Position numbers and translations under genes: made by a program. Shown here piece by piece: positions 16,459-25,013 of a DNA stretch of 35,751 nt (its first letter is position 1; each line of letters begins with the position of its first letter). The notes below the pieces were generated by a model. It saw only the letters and a program-made list of their open reading frames with translations, was not told the origin of the DNA and ran no database searches. Where the stretch lies: the NCBI GenBank assembly GCA_015709215.1, contig JACCQN010000035.1, positions 1-35,751 of the forward strand. The letters are read 5' to 3'. The stretch comes from Bacteroidales bacterium (lineage in GTDB: Bacteria; Bacteroidota; Bacteroidia; Bacteroidales; F082).

Positions 16459-16605
16459 TTGCGTAATGTCAAAAATCGGCTTATATTTGCAGTCTAATTG
16501 GTTGGTTGTTTTTATAAGTTCGAACTTAATGCCCTTGCGGTGTGAATTGTTTTAGTTGTTTTTACGATTCACCTCAATACCGCAAGGGCATTCCTCTTTT
16601 TATAA
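16459..16605 (+). ncRNA. Candidate small RNA with own promoter and terminator
   Basis: TTG (16459-16461), a 20-nt spacer and TATATTTG (16482-16489) form a full Bacteroidota promoter. The predicted RNA of about 100-110 nt starts near 16494. It contains a 14-bp palindrome TAAGTTCGAACTTA (16515-16528). Then comes a long hairpin: AATGCCCTTGCGGT (16528-16541) pairs perfectly with ACCGCAAGGGCATT (16579-16592). An inner stem GTGAAT/ATTCAC (16542-16547 with 16567-16572) leaves a 6-nt bulge on the right arm and a 19-nt loop. A CCTCTTTTTAT tract follows directly, as in an intrinsic terminator. The downstream transketolase gene has its own promoter box, so this could be a free-standing RNA. A leader attenuator for that operon is the alternative. 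The family is not recognised. Confidence 0.55.
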
Positions 16606-16678
16606 AGTTCTATTCTTAAACATCCCAACTTCCTTATCCTTACCTGAATTTTTCCGGATTCATCTTAACCATAATCAT

Positions 16679-16686
16679 TACTTTTG
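16679..16686 (+). promoter_or_regulatory. Promoter -7 box of the transketolase operon
   Basis: TACTTTTG fits TAnnTTTG and lies 57 nt before the transketolase start codon. No clear TTG at the -33 position. It is downstream of the small RNA hairpin, so it gives the operon an independent start. Confidence 0.5.
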
Positions 16687-16743
16687 CACTTTCTTAAAAG
16701 GAAGCCCATCGGTGGAGTATAAATTTGAATTCAATAAACCAAA

Positions 16744-17589
16744 ATGACAGATTTTGAGCATTTAAAACGCATCGCATCACAAGTACGTCGCGATATCGTT
16801 CGTATGGTGCATGCACGTCAATCAGGTCATCCCGGCGGTTCGCTCGGATGTGCAGATTTAATGACCTTATTATACTTTGATCACTTAAGAATAAAAGCCC
16901 CTGCATTCGAAATGAACGGAACGGGTGAAGATATCTTTTTTCTATCGAATGGTCATATCAGTCCGGCATTTTACAGCGTGCTGGCTCGAAAGGGCTACTT
17001 CCCTGTGAGCGAGCTAGCCACTTTCAGAGCGATAGAATCGCGCTTGCAGGGACATCCTACAACACACGAAGGCCTTCCGGGAGTGCGTATGTCGAGTGGT
17101 TCGCTCGGACAAGGCTTGTCTGTTGCCATAGGTGCAGCAAATGCAAAAAAACTCAATCACGACAAGTATTTGGTTTATGTGTTGATGGGCGATGGCGAAC
17201 AGCAGGAAGGCCAAGTGTGGGAAGCTGCCATGTATGCCGGAAGCCGAAAAACCGATAACCTCATCGCTATGATCGATTACAATCACAAACAAATCGATGG
17301 TCCGGTGGATGAAGTGATGCCGCTGGGCGACCTCAAAGCAAAATATGAAGCCTTTGGTTGGAAGGTAACTGATGTTGACGGCAACCATATGGAGGCACTT
17401 TCCGAACAACTCGAAAACTGTCGAAAAAGTGCTTTTCATGGTTTCCCGCAAATTCTTCTGATGAAAACAGAGATGGGTCAGGGCGTTGATTTTATGATGG
17501 GAACACACAAATGGCATGGCGTTGCTCCAAATGATGAACAGCTCGAGAAAGCTCTTTCACAGCTGAAAGAAACCCTTGGTGATTATTGA
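16744..17589 (+). CDS. Transketolase, N-terminal subunit
   Basis: 281 aa, the thiamine-diphosphate pyrophosphate-binding half of a split transketolase. It moves two-carbon units between sugar phosphates in the pentose phosphate pathway. Visible motifs: QSGHPGGSLGCADLM near residue 26, SNGHISPAFYSVLARKG, MSSGSLGQGLSVAIGAA, and the ThDP motif GDGEQQEGQVWEAAMYAG followed by DYNHKQIDG (GDG...N). It ends with GVAPND, typical of this subunit. The partner subunit follows 13 nt later, so both are made from one mRNA and act as a heteromer in the cytoplasm. Confidence 0.94.
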   Translation: MTDFEHLKRIASQVRRDIVRMVHARQSGHPGGSLGCADLMTLLYFDHLRIKAPAFEMNGTGEDIFFLSNGHISPAFYSVLARKGYFPVSELATFRAIESRLQGHPTTHEGLPGVRMSSGSLGQGLSVAIGAANAKKLNHDKYLVYVLMGDGEQQEGQVWEAAMYAGSRKTDNLIAMIDYNHKQIDGPVDEVMPLGDLKAKYEAFGWKVTDVDGNHMEALSEQLENCRKSAFHGFPQILLMKTEMGQGVDFMMGTHKWHGVAPNDEQLEKALSQLKETLGDY

Positions 17590-17602
17590 AAATACAGAAA
17601 TA

Positions 17603-18553
17603 ATGAAGTTTACGATACAAAACCATAAAGACACACGTTCAGGATTTGGCGATGGCCTTTTTGAACTGGGCAAGGAAAATGATAAAGTAGTGGCACTCTG
17701 CGCCGATTTAACCGGATCAATGAAGATGGATGCCTTTGCAAAAGCCTTTCCTGATCGTTTTTTTCAAACCGGTATTGCAGAAGCCAATATGATGGGGATT
17801 GCTGCCGGGATGACTATAGGTGGAATGATTCCATTCACAGGCACTTTCGCCAATTTCTCAACCGGAAGGGTTTATGATCAAATCAGGCAATCGATTGCGT
17901 ACTCAGAAAAGAACGTAAAAATCTGCGCTTCGCACGCTGGTCTCACTCTGGGTGAAGACGGTGCCACCCACCAGATACTGGAAGATATCGGACTGATGCG
18001 GATGCTTCCCGGAATGACAGTTGTAGTTCCGTGCGATTACAATCAGACTAAAGCTGCCGTAAAAACCATTGCAGCGCATAACGGACCTGTTTATCTGCGT
18101 TTTGGACGGCCTAAAGTGCCTAATTTTACACCTGTTAATCAAACTTTCGAACTTGGAAAGGCACTTGTTTATCAGGAAGGCTCCGATGTGAGTATTCTGG
18201 CTACCGGACACCTCGTTTGGGAAGCACTTCAGGCTGCTGACTTATTAACTCAAAAAGGTATTTCTGCCGAAGTGATCAATATCACGACGATCAAGCCACT
18301 GGATGAAACTGCTATTCTGAAATCGGTGAGCAAAACAAAATGCCTGATAACAGCAGAAGAACATCAACTGTTTGGCGGCCTTGGTGAAACTGTGGCCGGA
18401 TTGCTGGCACAAAACACCCCCTACCCTATGGAGATGGTTGCTGTGAAGGATCAGTTTGGACAAAGCGGCACACCAGAACAGCTTATGAAGCATTACCAGC
18501 TTGATGCTGCTGCTATTATAAAGGCTGCTGAAAAAGTACTTTCACGCAAATAA
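17603..18553 (+). CDS. Transketolase, C-terminal subunit
   Basis: 316 aa from the ATG at 17603. A GTG at 17576 would extend the frame into the previous gene and is less likely. This is the pyrimidine-binding plus C-terminal regulatory half. It contains DLTGSMKMDAFAKAFPDRF, then QTGIAEANMMGIAAGM with the conserved catalytic Glu that activates ThDP, GLTLGEDGATHQILEDIGLMR, and the C-terminal TAEEHQLFGGLGE and KDQFGQSGTPEQLM segments. It completes the heteromeric transketolase with the preceding gene. Confidence 0.93.
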   Translation: MKFTIQNHKDTRSGFGDGLFELGKENDKVVALCADLTGSMKMDAFAKAFPDRFFQTGIAEANMMGIAAGMTIGGMIPFTGTFANFSTGRVYDQIRQSIAYSEKNVKICASHAGLTLGEDGATHQILEDIGLMRMLPGMTVVVPCDYNQTKAAVKTIAAHNGPVYLRFGRPKVPNFTPVNQTFELGKALVYQEGSDVSILATGHLVWEALQAADLLTQKGISAEVINITTIKPLDETAILKSVSKTKCLITAEEHQLFGGLGETVAGLLAQNTPYPMEMVAVKDQFGQSGTPEQLMKHYQLDAAAIIKAAEKVLSRK

Positions 18554-18576
18554 AACGCACGGAATGTCTGCTTAAT

Positions 18577-19095
18577 ATGCACCAAAGAATCTATCTGGTT
18601 GGCTATATGGGCGTTGGCAAAAGCACTATCGCCCGTAAATTGGCAACCCAACTCAACTGGGAATTGCTGGACTTGGATCATGTATTTGAAGTGCGTTATA
18701 AAATTAGTATTGCAGACTTTTTTAAACGCTACGATGAAATGCTTTTCAGGAAGCTCGAACGCTCTTTATTGCAGGAAACCAAAAGTGTTGAACGCACGAT
18801 AATCTCCACCGGAGGAGGCACAGCTTGCTATTACGATAATATGGATTGGATGAACGCAAATGGTTTAACGGTTTACCTGAAAATGAGCCCCGACGGGCTA
18901 TCCAATCGTTTGATACATGCCAAAAAGAAAAGACCAGCAATCATAAATAAAACGGAAGAAGAACTGAGGCATTTCATTAAAAAGCATTTACAGAAAAGGG
19001 CGATTTTCTACACCCAATCTGTCATTCATTTTGAAGCAGAATCAGCTGATATTCCGGCTTTAGTAGAAATTCTAAAAAAACATCTTAAGGATTAA
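18577..19095 (+). CDS. aroK: Shikimate kinase
   Basis: 172 aa. It phosphorylates shikimate with ATP in the chorismate pathway. The P-loop GYMGVGKST lies at residues 9-17, DLDHVFE at about 32-38 (shikimate-binding Asp), RKLERSLL supplies the shikimate-binding Arg, and STGGGTA is the Walker-B-like glycine stretch. The LID region is about residue 108-120 (KKRPAI). Full length for AroK. It sits 23 nt after the transketolase gene, which makes erythrose 4-phosphate, a precursor of the same pathway. Its last 4 nt overlap the convergent rlmD gene. Confidence 0.93.
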   Translation: MHQRIYLVGYMGVGKSTIARKLATQLNWELLDLDHVFEVRYKISIADFFKRYDEMLFRKLERSLLQETKSVERTIISTGGGTACYYDNMDWMNANGLTVYLKMSPDGLSNRLIHAKKKRPAIINKTEEELRHFIKKHLQKRAIFYTQSVIHFEAESADIPALVEILKKHLKD

Positions 19096-20525
19096 GCTGT
19101 CCGAAACTCAAGCAATGCGATATTCTCAACATGTTGTGTTTGCGGAAACATATCCACAGGCTGCACAGCAATAAGCTTGTATTTCTCATTCAGCATATTG
19201 ATATCACGTGCCTGAGTAGCAGGATTACAACTGATGTAAAGGATTAGCGGTGCCTCAATGGCCAATAATTGGGCCACAACCTTTGACTGCATCCCGGCTC
19301 GCGGAGGATCTGTAATGATCAAATCAGCTTTGCCCTGTTCAGCGATAAAAGTTTCATCCAGCACGGCAGCCATGTCTCCGGCATAAAAACGAACATTATC
19401 AATTTGATTTCGTTTGGCGTTTCTGACGGCATCCTTTACAGCCTGTTCAACATATTCAATGCCAATAACTTCCTTTACAAAACGAGCAAAATACAAAGCA
19501 ATTGTTCCTGTACCAGTGTATAAATCGTACACCCTTTCATCACCTTTCAACTGAACCATATCAAAAGCTGCACGATACAGTCGTTCGGCCTGAAGGGCAT
19601 TAGTCTGATAAAAAGAAACCGGTCCAATTTCAAACTCCAGCTCAGCGAAACCATCGCGTGGGCTGGCCATCTTTTCAACCAAAAATGATCCTCCTGAAAA
19701 GCGTTTCACTTCCAGATCATTAATCACATCGTTTTTCTTGTCGTTCAACACCAGCATCAGTGAAGTGATCGCCGGAAAGTTTTCTTCCAAGGCTGGTAAC
19801 AAACCATTCCATATCATTTCGTCTTCATGATGGATAACCAAAATCACCATAAACGCACCTGCACTGGTATTTCTGATGATTAAATTCCGTAAAAGCCCCT
19901 CATGATTGCGCACATCGTAAAAGCTCAGTCCGTTATCGATGGCATACTTCCTTACAAACAAACGGATTTCGTTAGAGGGATCAGGTTGCAAATGACAATA
20001 ATCAATATCCAGAATCCGATCAAACATGCCTGGCAAATGAAAACCAAGACCATTCATTTCGGCTGCAGATTTTTCGGATGAGGGCGCACCGTCTGTAAAC
20101 CATTTACGATTTGAAAAAGTATATTCCAGTTTGTTTCGGTAGTAAAAAGCCTGTGGTGCTGCTAAAATCGGACGGATTTCAGGATAGCCAACTTTTGCAA
20201 TCCTGTCCAGATTATCTTTCACTTGTTTTTGTTTGAAATACAGTTGATGCACATAATCCATATGTTGCCATTTGCAACCACCACAAAGGCCAAAATGCTG
20301 GCATTCAGGCTCAGTTCGAAGATCAGAATACCGATGAAACTGCAGTATTTTTCCTTCGAAATAATTTTTCTTTTTTCGAATAACCTCCAGATCAACAATA
20401 TCGCCGGGAGCAGCAAACGGAACAAAAACAACCTGATTTTCGGGTTTGGCAACAGCCTTCCCTTCCGAACCGGCATCGATTATTTCAACTTCGTTAAAAA
20501 ACTGCGGCTTTCGTCTATTCTTCAT
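19092..20525 (-). CDS. rlmD: 23S rRNA (uracil-5-)-methyltransferase RlmD-like
   Basis: 477 aa. An N-terminal TRAM domain (residues about 10-65) is followed by an iron-sulfur cluster site with Cys75, Cys81 and Cys84 in CQHFGLCGGC and a further Cys in IDYCHLQ. The SAM-binding methyltransferase domain has YDLYTGTGTIALYFA, DLIITDPPRAGM and the catalytic cysteine in YISCNPATQARD. This is the RumA/RlmD family, which methylates C5 of a 23S rRNA uridine; the exact target (1939 or 747) cannot be set from sequence. A TAATTTTG box on the minus strand at 20570-20577 gives a leader of about 40 nt. Convergent with aroK. Confidence 0.9.
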   Translation of the reverse strand: MKNRRKPQFFNEVEIIDAGSEGKAVAKPENQVVFVPFAAPGDIVDLEVIRKKKNYFEGKILQFHRYSDLRTEPECQHFGLCGGCKWQHMDYVHQLYFKQKQVKDNLDRIAKVGYPEIRPILAAPQAFYYRNKLEYTFSNRKWFTDGAPSSEKSAAEMNGLGFHLPGMFDRILDIDYCHLQPDPSNEIRLFVRKYAIDNGLSFYDVRNHEGLLRNLIIRNTSAGAFMVILVIHHEDEMIWNGLLPALEENFPAITSLMLVLNDKKNDVINDLEVKRFSGGSFLVEKMASPRDGFAELEFEIGPVSFYQTNALQAERLYRAAFDMVQLKGDERVYDLYTGTGTIALYFARFVKEVIGIEYVEQAVKDAVRNAKRNQIDNVRFYAGDMAAVLDETFIAEQGKADLIITDPPRAGMQSKVVAQLLAIEAPLILYISCNPATQARDINMLNEKYKLIAVQPVDMFPQTQHVENIALLEFRTA

Positions 20526-20569
20526 GTATTATTTTAATTTTCAACATTTCGCTCTCATAAAACAGGCTG

Positions 20570-20577
20570 CAAAATTA
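20570..20577 (-). promoter_or_regulatory. Promoter -7 box of rlmD
   Basis: The minus strand reads TAATTTTG, matching TAnnTTTG, about 45 nt before the rlmD start codon. The nearest TTG is only 15 nt upstream, so the -33 part is weak. Confidence 0.4.
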
Positions 20578-20729
20578 CGACTTCAATCGAACCAAAAAAG
20601 CGGCATGAAATTTTATACCATATACTTTTGATTGTATGCGTTTTAAGCATCAAACTCAAGACAATATTTAAAAAATGCACAGAAGGTAAGAGCTCAAAAT
20701 TGCTTAGTTTTACACAAAATTTAACCGGA

Positions 20730-21428
20730 ATGAAGAAAATTGCATTGCTGCTTATTGTGTTTATTAGCTTTCAGCTTCATGCCCAGATTTTGGAACAAAT
20801 TGATGTTACGAATCATGCTAACGGGTTTACGACAATCAGTTTCCAACAGTTTACAGCTGAAGGTGAAGTATTGTCAGGCAAAAAAAACGGTATCTGGATT
20901 TCGCGTATGCCTTCCGAAATGCTTTTTGAGGTAACAAACTACCAATCCGGACAAAAATCAGGTATCAGTCTGATATTTGACCGAAGCGGCTACCTAAAGC
21001 AAGAGGCTTATTATGAAAAAGATTTACTGCACGGCACACTAAAATCATGGAAACCAGGTGGAAGAATGCTTCTGGAAGAGCATTACCTGGCAGGCAAACT
21101 GGATGGCAAGATACAGGTATTTTACGAACGAGGGCAACTGCAGGAAGAATCTTTTTACAAGAATGGAGAACGCCATGGCAAATCGAGCTGGTATGATGAA
21201 ACAGGAAAACTGATGACTACCTATAACTATGAATATGGTCAGTTCGAAGGCGTGCAGCAGACCTATTATACAGACGGCACAGTAAAATCGCAACGCAGCT
21301 ATCAGAAAAATAAATTAAACGGTCCAGCCAGGGATTTCTATCCAAATGGTAAACTAAAAGCTGAAGCGGTTTACGCAAATGACAGTCTGGTTAGCACCTG
21401 GAAAAAGTATCCATCCGAAGTACCCTGA
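20730..21428 (+). CDS. Secreted MORN-like repeat protein
   Basis: 232 aa from the ATG at 20730, where a clean signal peptide begins (MKKIALLLIVFISFQLHAQ). The open frame extends further upstream but that part looks non-coding. The mature protein consists of about seven repeats of 21-23 residues with the pattern Y..G.L.G....Y..G.L..E..Y (for example YEKDLLHGTLKSW, YYTDGTVKSQRSY, FYPNGKLKAEAVY). These are the MORN_2/YwqK-like repeats common in Bacteroidota. Such proteins are exported beta-solenoid-like repeats of unknown function; antitoxin YwqK is a related name but no toxin is nearby. The thioesterase gene starts 11 nt after its stop. Confidence 0.8.
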   Translation: MKKIALLLIVFISFQLHAQILEQIDVTNHANGFTTISFQQFTAEGEVLSGKKNGIWISRMPSEMLFEVTNYQSGQKSGISLIFDRSGYLKQEAYYEKDLLHGTLKSWKPGGRMLLEEHYLAGKLDGKIQVFYERGQLQEESFYKNGERHGKSSWYDETGKLMTTYNYEYGQFEGVQQTYYTDGTVKSQRSYQKNKLNGPARDFYPNGKLKAEAVYANDSLVSTWKKYPSEVP

Positions 21429-21439
21429 AATTTAACAGC

Positions 21440-21916
21440 ATGAAGATCAATAATCCATATAATACTTTAGCGGAACATCATTGTTTTGGTTGCTCCATAC
21501 GAAATCCCATCGGGCTCAAACTCACTTTCGAACTTGAAGGAGAACAAGTAAAAACCAGCTGGAATCCATCGAAAAATTATCAGGGATTTGAAGATATTGT
21601 ACATGGCGGCATTATCAGCACCCTGATGGACGAGGTAGCTGCCTGGGCCATTCAGTTGCTTTTGAAGACATCAGGAGTTACCAGCGAATTGAATGTTAAG
21701 TATTTAAGACCTCTAAGAGTAAGTAAAGGAACCGTAGATGTTTCGGCTGAGATAAACAGTGTTGAAGGGAAACTTGCACATGTAAAAACAGTGATAAAAG
21801 ACAGTGATGATGTGATTTGTGCTGAAGGCTTGATCACCTATTTCATTTTTCCGGAAGGCGTTGCACAAAAGAAATTCAGGTATCCTGGAATAAACGTCTT
21901 TCTTGGCAGCAAATAA
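21440..21916 (+). CDS. PaaI-like hotdog thioesterase
   Basis: 158 aa, single hotdog domain. The N-terminal HHCFGCSIRNPIGLKL stretch and the central DIVHGGIISTLMDEVAAWA helix, with the glycine pair and the catalytic acidic residue, are hallmarks of the PaaI/YigI-type acyl-CoA thioesterases. ELNVKYLRPLRVSKGTVDVSAEI forms the following strands. It probably hydrolyses an acyl- or aryl-CoA in the cytoplasm as a multimer; substrate unknown. It is probably co-transcribed with the preceding repeat-protein gene (11-nt gap). A hairpin lies right after its stop. Confidence 0.85.
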   Translation: MKINNPYNTLAEHHCFGCSIRNPIGLKLTFELEGEQVKTSWNPSKNYQGFEDIVHGGIISTLMDEVAAWAIQLLLKTSGVTSELNVKYLRPLRVSKGTVDVSAEINSVEGKLAHVKTVIKDSDDVICAEGLITYFIFPEGVAQKKFRYPGINVFLGSK

Positions 21917-21952
21917 AAAAAGATTCGGCTTTACAAGAAAAAACCGAATCTT
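21913..21952 (-). terminator. Intrinsic terminator hairpin
   Basis: A perfect 9-bp stem AAGATTCGG (21920-21928) with CCGAATCTT (21944-21952) and a 15-nt loop. On the minus strand it is followed by a run of T, so it fits a terminator for transcripts coming from rimO. For the plus-strand thioesterase the hairpin lacks a T-tail but starts just after the stop codon. Confidence 0.6.
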
Positions 21953-22254
21953 GATAATCAACCAAAACCAATTAACAATCTTTCCTCGATGATTGTATTT
22001 TATAAAAACCTGCATCAAATGTTCAATAGTTATGCCACAAGCTTTAACTTATTGTGAATCTGTTAATAAGTTGTTTTTAGTATCCAAAAACTCTATTAAT
22101 TCACTATCCATTTACGCATAGTCTATCCGTTTTCGGATAATACAGGATGTGCTTTTTCTGGTTCAATCATTTTCTAAACCCTTTGACTGTATGGTATGCA
22201 TCTTAAATGAGTGCCAAAACTGGCAATACTATTAAAGTTCAATAACCAACCCAT
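21917..22254. other. Intergenic region between convergent genes
   Basis: About 340 bp between the convergent thioesterase and rimO genes. Apart from the hairpin at 21920-21952 I see nothing recognisable; the rest is AT-rich. Confidence 0.5.
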
Positions 22255-23553
22255 CTAGCCCAAGTGCTCTGCATACAAATCAAAAGCCTCTGCTCCTGTA
22301 ATACTGAGATCGTAAAACTTTCCTGTTTCCAGTGGTTGTTCACCCGAAATGATAACCTCATTATCCACTTCGGGGGAATCGTATTGCGTGCGTCCGATAT
22401 AATATTCGCCTTCCTTACGATCTATCAACACCTTTTGAAGGCTGCCAATCTTGCTTCGGTTAAGCTCCAGTGCAATATCCTGCTGAATGGCCATCAGCAT
22501 TTCAACACGTTTCTGTTTTTCCTCTTCCGGCACACTATCGCCTAAATTGTAGGCTGTAGTGTCTTCTTCAGCTGAAAAAGCAAAAACACCCATCCGCTCG
22601 AAACGCATCTCTTTCACAAATTCACACAATTCCTCAAACATCTCCTTCGTTTCACCCGGATAGCCAACAATAAAAGTGGTACGGAATGCCAAATCAGGGA
22701 TTTGCTGTCTGATTTTCATGACAAGTTGCCTTGTATGCGCACCATCGAGGCCGCGTTTCATACTTTGTAGTAAAGCACTGTTAATATGTTGAAGCGGCAT
22801 ATCCAAATAATTACACACTTTGGGATGTGTTGCAATCAATTCGATCAACTCCTCCGGAAAGCCAGCCGGATAGGTATATTGCAATCTGATCCACTCGATG
22901 CCGTCAATCTTTGCTAAGGCTTTTATGAGTGAAACAAGCATGCGTTTTCCGTTCAGGTCAATGCCATAATAAGTCAGATCCTGCGCAATCAAAATCAGCT
23001 CCTTAACACCCATAGCAGCCAGATGTTGGGCTTCCTTGATTAAAATAGCTTCAGGAACAGAGATATGTTTGCCCCGGATTAGCGGAATGGCACAGAAAGA
23101 ACATTTTCTATCGCATCCCTCCGAAATTTTAAGGTAAGCGTAATGTGCTGGTGTCGAAAGATTTCGTTTGTAATGCTCAGGAATATAAATAAACTCCTTT
23201 TGCTGAATCATTGCAGCTACATTTTTAAGCTGATCAACACCAAAAAATGCATCTACCTCGTGAATTTCTTCCTCCAGATAGGTTTTGTAGCGTTGTGACA
23301 AACAACCCATCACAATTAGTTTTTTGATCTGACCGGTTTTTCTTTGCTGTGCATAAGCCAGAATAGTATCAATGCTTTCCTCCTTGGCATCTCCGATAAA
23401 ACCACAGGTGTTGATGATAACAATATCAGCTGCCTGATTGGTGTTATGGAGTATTTGATATTGCTCTGGTGCAAACATAGCAGCAAGATGCTCGGAATCA
23501 ACAGTATTTTTGGAACATCCGAGCGTAACGATATGAATACGTGATTGTTTCAA
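22255..23553 (-). CDS. rimO: Ribosomal protein S12 methylthiotransferase RimO
   Basis: 432 aa radical-SAM enzyme that methylthiolates an aspartate of ribosomal protein S12. The N-terminal UPF0004 domain has the three cluster cysteines Cys13 (LGCSKN), Cys50 (NTCGFI) and Cys84 (MGCLSQRY). The radical-SAM motif is Cys147-x3-Cys151-x2-Cys154 (CDRKCSFC). A C-terminal TRAM domain follows YNLGDSVPEEEK. YLDMPLQHIN and GYPGETKEMFEEL are typical of RimO rather than MiaB. It is the last gene of rpmG-DUF4295-ftsY-rimO, 9 nt after ftsY, consistent with ribosome-related functions. Confidence 0.95.
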   Translation of the reverse strand: MKQSRIHIVTLGCSKNTVDSEHLAAMFAPEQYQILHNTNQAADIVIINTCGFIGDAKEESIDTILAYAQQRKTGQIKKLIVMGCLSQRYKTYLEEEIHEVDAFFGVDQLKNVAAMIQQKEFIYIPEHYKRNLSTPAHYAYLKISEGCDRKCSFCAIPLIRGKHISVPEAILIKEAQHLAAMGVKELILIAQDLTYYGIDLNGKRMLVSLIKALAKIDGIEWIRLQYTYPAGFPEELIELIATHPKVCNYLDMPLQHINSALLQSMKRGLDGAHTRQLVMKIRQQIPDLAFRTTFIVGYPGETKEMFEELCEFVKEMRFERMGVFAFSAEEDTTAYNLGDSVPEEEKQKRVEMLMAIQQDIALELNRSKIGSLQKVLIDRKEGEYYIGRTQYDSPEVDNEVIISGEQPLETGKFYDLSITGAEAFDLYAEHLG

Positions 23554-23562
23554 GATTAAGTA

Positions 23563-24513
23563 CTAATCAAAAAGGGATTCCACAAATAGCTTCCGGTCAA
23601 ATAGCTGGAGGTCTTCCATACGCTCTCCTATTCCGATATATTTTACAGGGATTTTAAACTGATCAGAGATGCCAATCACCACGCCGCCTTTAGCCGTTCC
23701 ATCCAGTTTGGTAAGCGCCAGGGCATTAACCTCTGTAGCAGCAGTAAACTGGCGTGCCTGTTCGATAGCATTTTGTCCGGTAGAAGCATCAAGCACCAGC
23801 AAAATTTCGTGAGGTGCATCGGCAATAACCTTTTGCATCACGGTTTTTATCTTGGTAAGCTCTTTCATCAGGTTGATTTTATTGTGGAGCCGACCAGCGG
23901 TATCAATAATCACAACATCAGCCTGTTGGCTCACCGCTGACTTAACGGTATCAAAAGCTACGGAAGCCGGATCGGAGCCCATGGTCTGAGCCACAACGGG
24001 CACATCAACACGCTGCCCCCAAATCTTCAACTGGTCAACAGCTGCAGCTCTAAAGGTATCGGCAGCGCCAAGAACAACTTTCTTGCCGGCTTTCTTGAAG
24101 TTATAAGCCAGTTTACCGATTGTAGTAGTCTTACCAACACCATTGACCCCCACAACCATAATTACATAAGGTTTTATTCCGGCGGGGATGTCAAAATCTG
24201 TACCATCTCCCGAATTATTTTCCTGAAGCAGCTCAACAATTTCTTCCTTCAAAATGGAATTCAACTCACTCGTGCCAAGATATTTATCGCGGGCAACACG
24301 AGCTTCGATGCGTTCAATAATTTTTAAAGTGGTGTGCACCCCCACATCGGAAGTCACCAGAATTTCTTCCAGTTGATCGAGCACTTCATCATCCACCTTA
24401 GATTTTCCTGCAATGGCTTTTGAGAGTTTACCAAAAACACTGCTGCGTGTTTTTTCCAGGCCTTTGTCGAGGTCTTGTTTTTTATCTTTCGAAAAAAAAG
24501 AGAAGATGCCCAT
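23563..24513 (-). CDS. ftsY: Signal recognition particle receptor FtsY
   Basis: 316 aa SRP-family GTPase that docks ribosome-SRP complexes at the inner membrane. N domain from about residue 20 to 95, then the G domain: GVNGVGKTTTIGKLA (P-loop), ADTFRAAAVDQL, IIDTAGRLHNK, LALTKLDGTAKGG and a final KYIGIGERMEDLQLFD. The acidic A domain of enterobacterial FtsY is absent; only about 20 residues precede the N domain, as usual in Bacteroidota. It lies 9 nt before rimO and 74 nt after the DUF4295 gene. Confidence 0.96.
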   Translation of the reverse strand: MGIFSFFSKDKKQDLDKGLEKTRSSVFGKLSKAIAGKSKVDDEVLDQLEEILVTSDVGVHTTLKIIERIEARVARDKYLGTSELNSILKEEIVELLQENNSGDGTDFDIPAGIKPYVIMVVGVNGVGKTTTIGKLAYNFKKAGKKVVLGAADTFRAAAVDQLKIWGQRVDVPVVAQTMGSDPASVAFDTVKSAVSQQADVVIIDTAGRLHNKINLMKELTKIKTVMQKVIADAPHEILLVLDASTGQNAIEQARQFTAATEVNALALTKLDGTAKGGVVIGISDQFKIPVKYIGIGERMEDLQLFDRKLFVESLFD

Positions 24514-24587
24514 ATTGGTGAGTTTAAACGAAAAAAGCTCTCCCGGCTATAGTCGGAAAAGCTCCAGTCGTTAATGAAATATTTTCA

Positions 24588-24740
24588 TTATCTTTTGGTC
24601 AGAAATTCCTGAACCTTATCGTTAGGAACCATAGTTTCAGAAAAACTATACGCATCTGATTTGGAAGATTTGCTCATCCTGATCACTTTTGCGAACTCTT
24701 TTCCGCTCGCCTGCAATGTTGCAACTACTTTCTTTGCCAT
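24588..24740 (-). CDS. DUF4295 family small protein
   Basis: A 50-aa gene: it starts ATGGCAAAGAAAGTAGTTGC at 24740 and ends TAA at 24588. The product begins MAKKVVATLQASGKEFAKVI and ends PNDKVQEFLTKR, which matches the small basic DUF4295 family found in Bacteroidota directly after rpmG. Its function is unknown; the constant placement with ribosomal protein genes suggests a ribosome-associated role (inference). It follows rpmG by 8 nt. Confidence 0.88.
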   Translation of the reverse strand: MAKKVVATLQASGKEFAKVIRMSKSSKSDAYSFSETMVPNDKVQEFLTKR

Positions 24741-24748
24741 AATTCAGT

Positions 24749-24937
24749 TTATTTTATTTCTTTGTGAACCGTCATTTTTTTCAAAATGGGGTTGTATTTT
24801 TTTAATTCCATACGCTCAGGCGTATTCTTTTTATTCTTAGTAGAAATGTACCTGGAAGTACCCGGCATTCCACTGTTTTTATGCTCAGTGCACTCAAGTA
24901 TTATCTGCACTCTTGCGTCTTTACTTTTCTTAGCCAT
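24749..24937 (-). CDS. rpmG: 50S ribosomal protein L33
   Basis: 62 aa. The L33 pattern is clear: [34 protein letters not shown] and the end TVHKEIK. Only one cysteine remains (in ECTE), so this is the zinc-free form. It carries an insertion of a few residues after EHK (NSGMPGTS), usual for Bacteroidota. It is the first gene of the operon with DUF4295, ftsY and rimO. In many Bacteroidota rpmB precedes it, but no rpmB is present here. A TATTTTTG box lies about 30 nt upstream. Confidence 0.95.
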   Translation of the reverse strand: MAKKSKDARVQIILECTEHKNSGMPGTSRYISTKNKKNTPERMELKKYNPILKKMTVHKEIK

Positions 24938-24965
24938 GCTTCTGTCTTTTCAATTTTTCGGACGG

Positions 24966-24973
24966 CAAAAATA
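24966..24973 (-). promoter_or_regulatory. Promoter -7 box of the rpmG operon
   Basis: The minus strand reads TATTTTTG (TAnnTTTG), about 30 nt before the rpmG start. No TTG at the ideal -33 distance. Confidence 0.5.
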
Positions 24974-25013
24974 TAAATTCTCAACTAATTAACCTAGCTT
25001 TTTAACTTCTTTT

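Larger units (their letters stand above)
15979..16743. other. Intergenic region with candidate small RNA
   Basis: 765 bp without a protein gene. The first 470 bp are AT-rich and show nothing recognisable. A strong promoter and hairpin at 16459-16605 (small RNA candidate) and a second promoter box at 16679-16686 for the transketolase genes occupy the right side. Both are listed separately. Confidence 0.6.

Noticed and set aside
20628-20729. Upstream extension of the MORN-like repeat protein
   Set aside because: The signal peptide begins at the internal ATG at 20730, and the extension would bury it.
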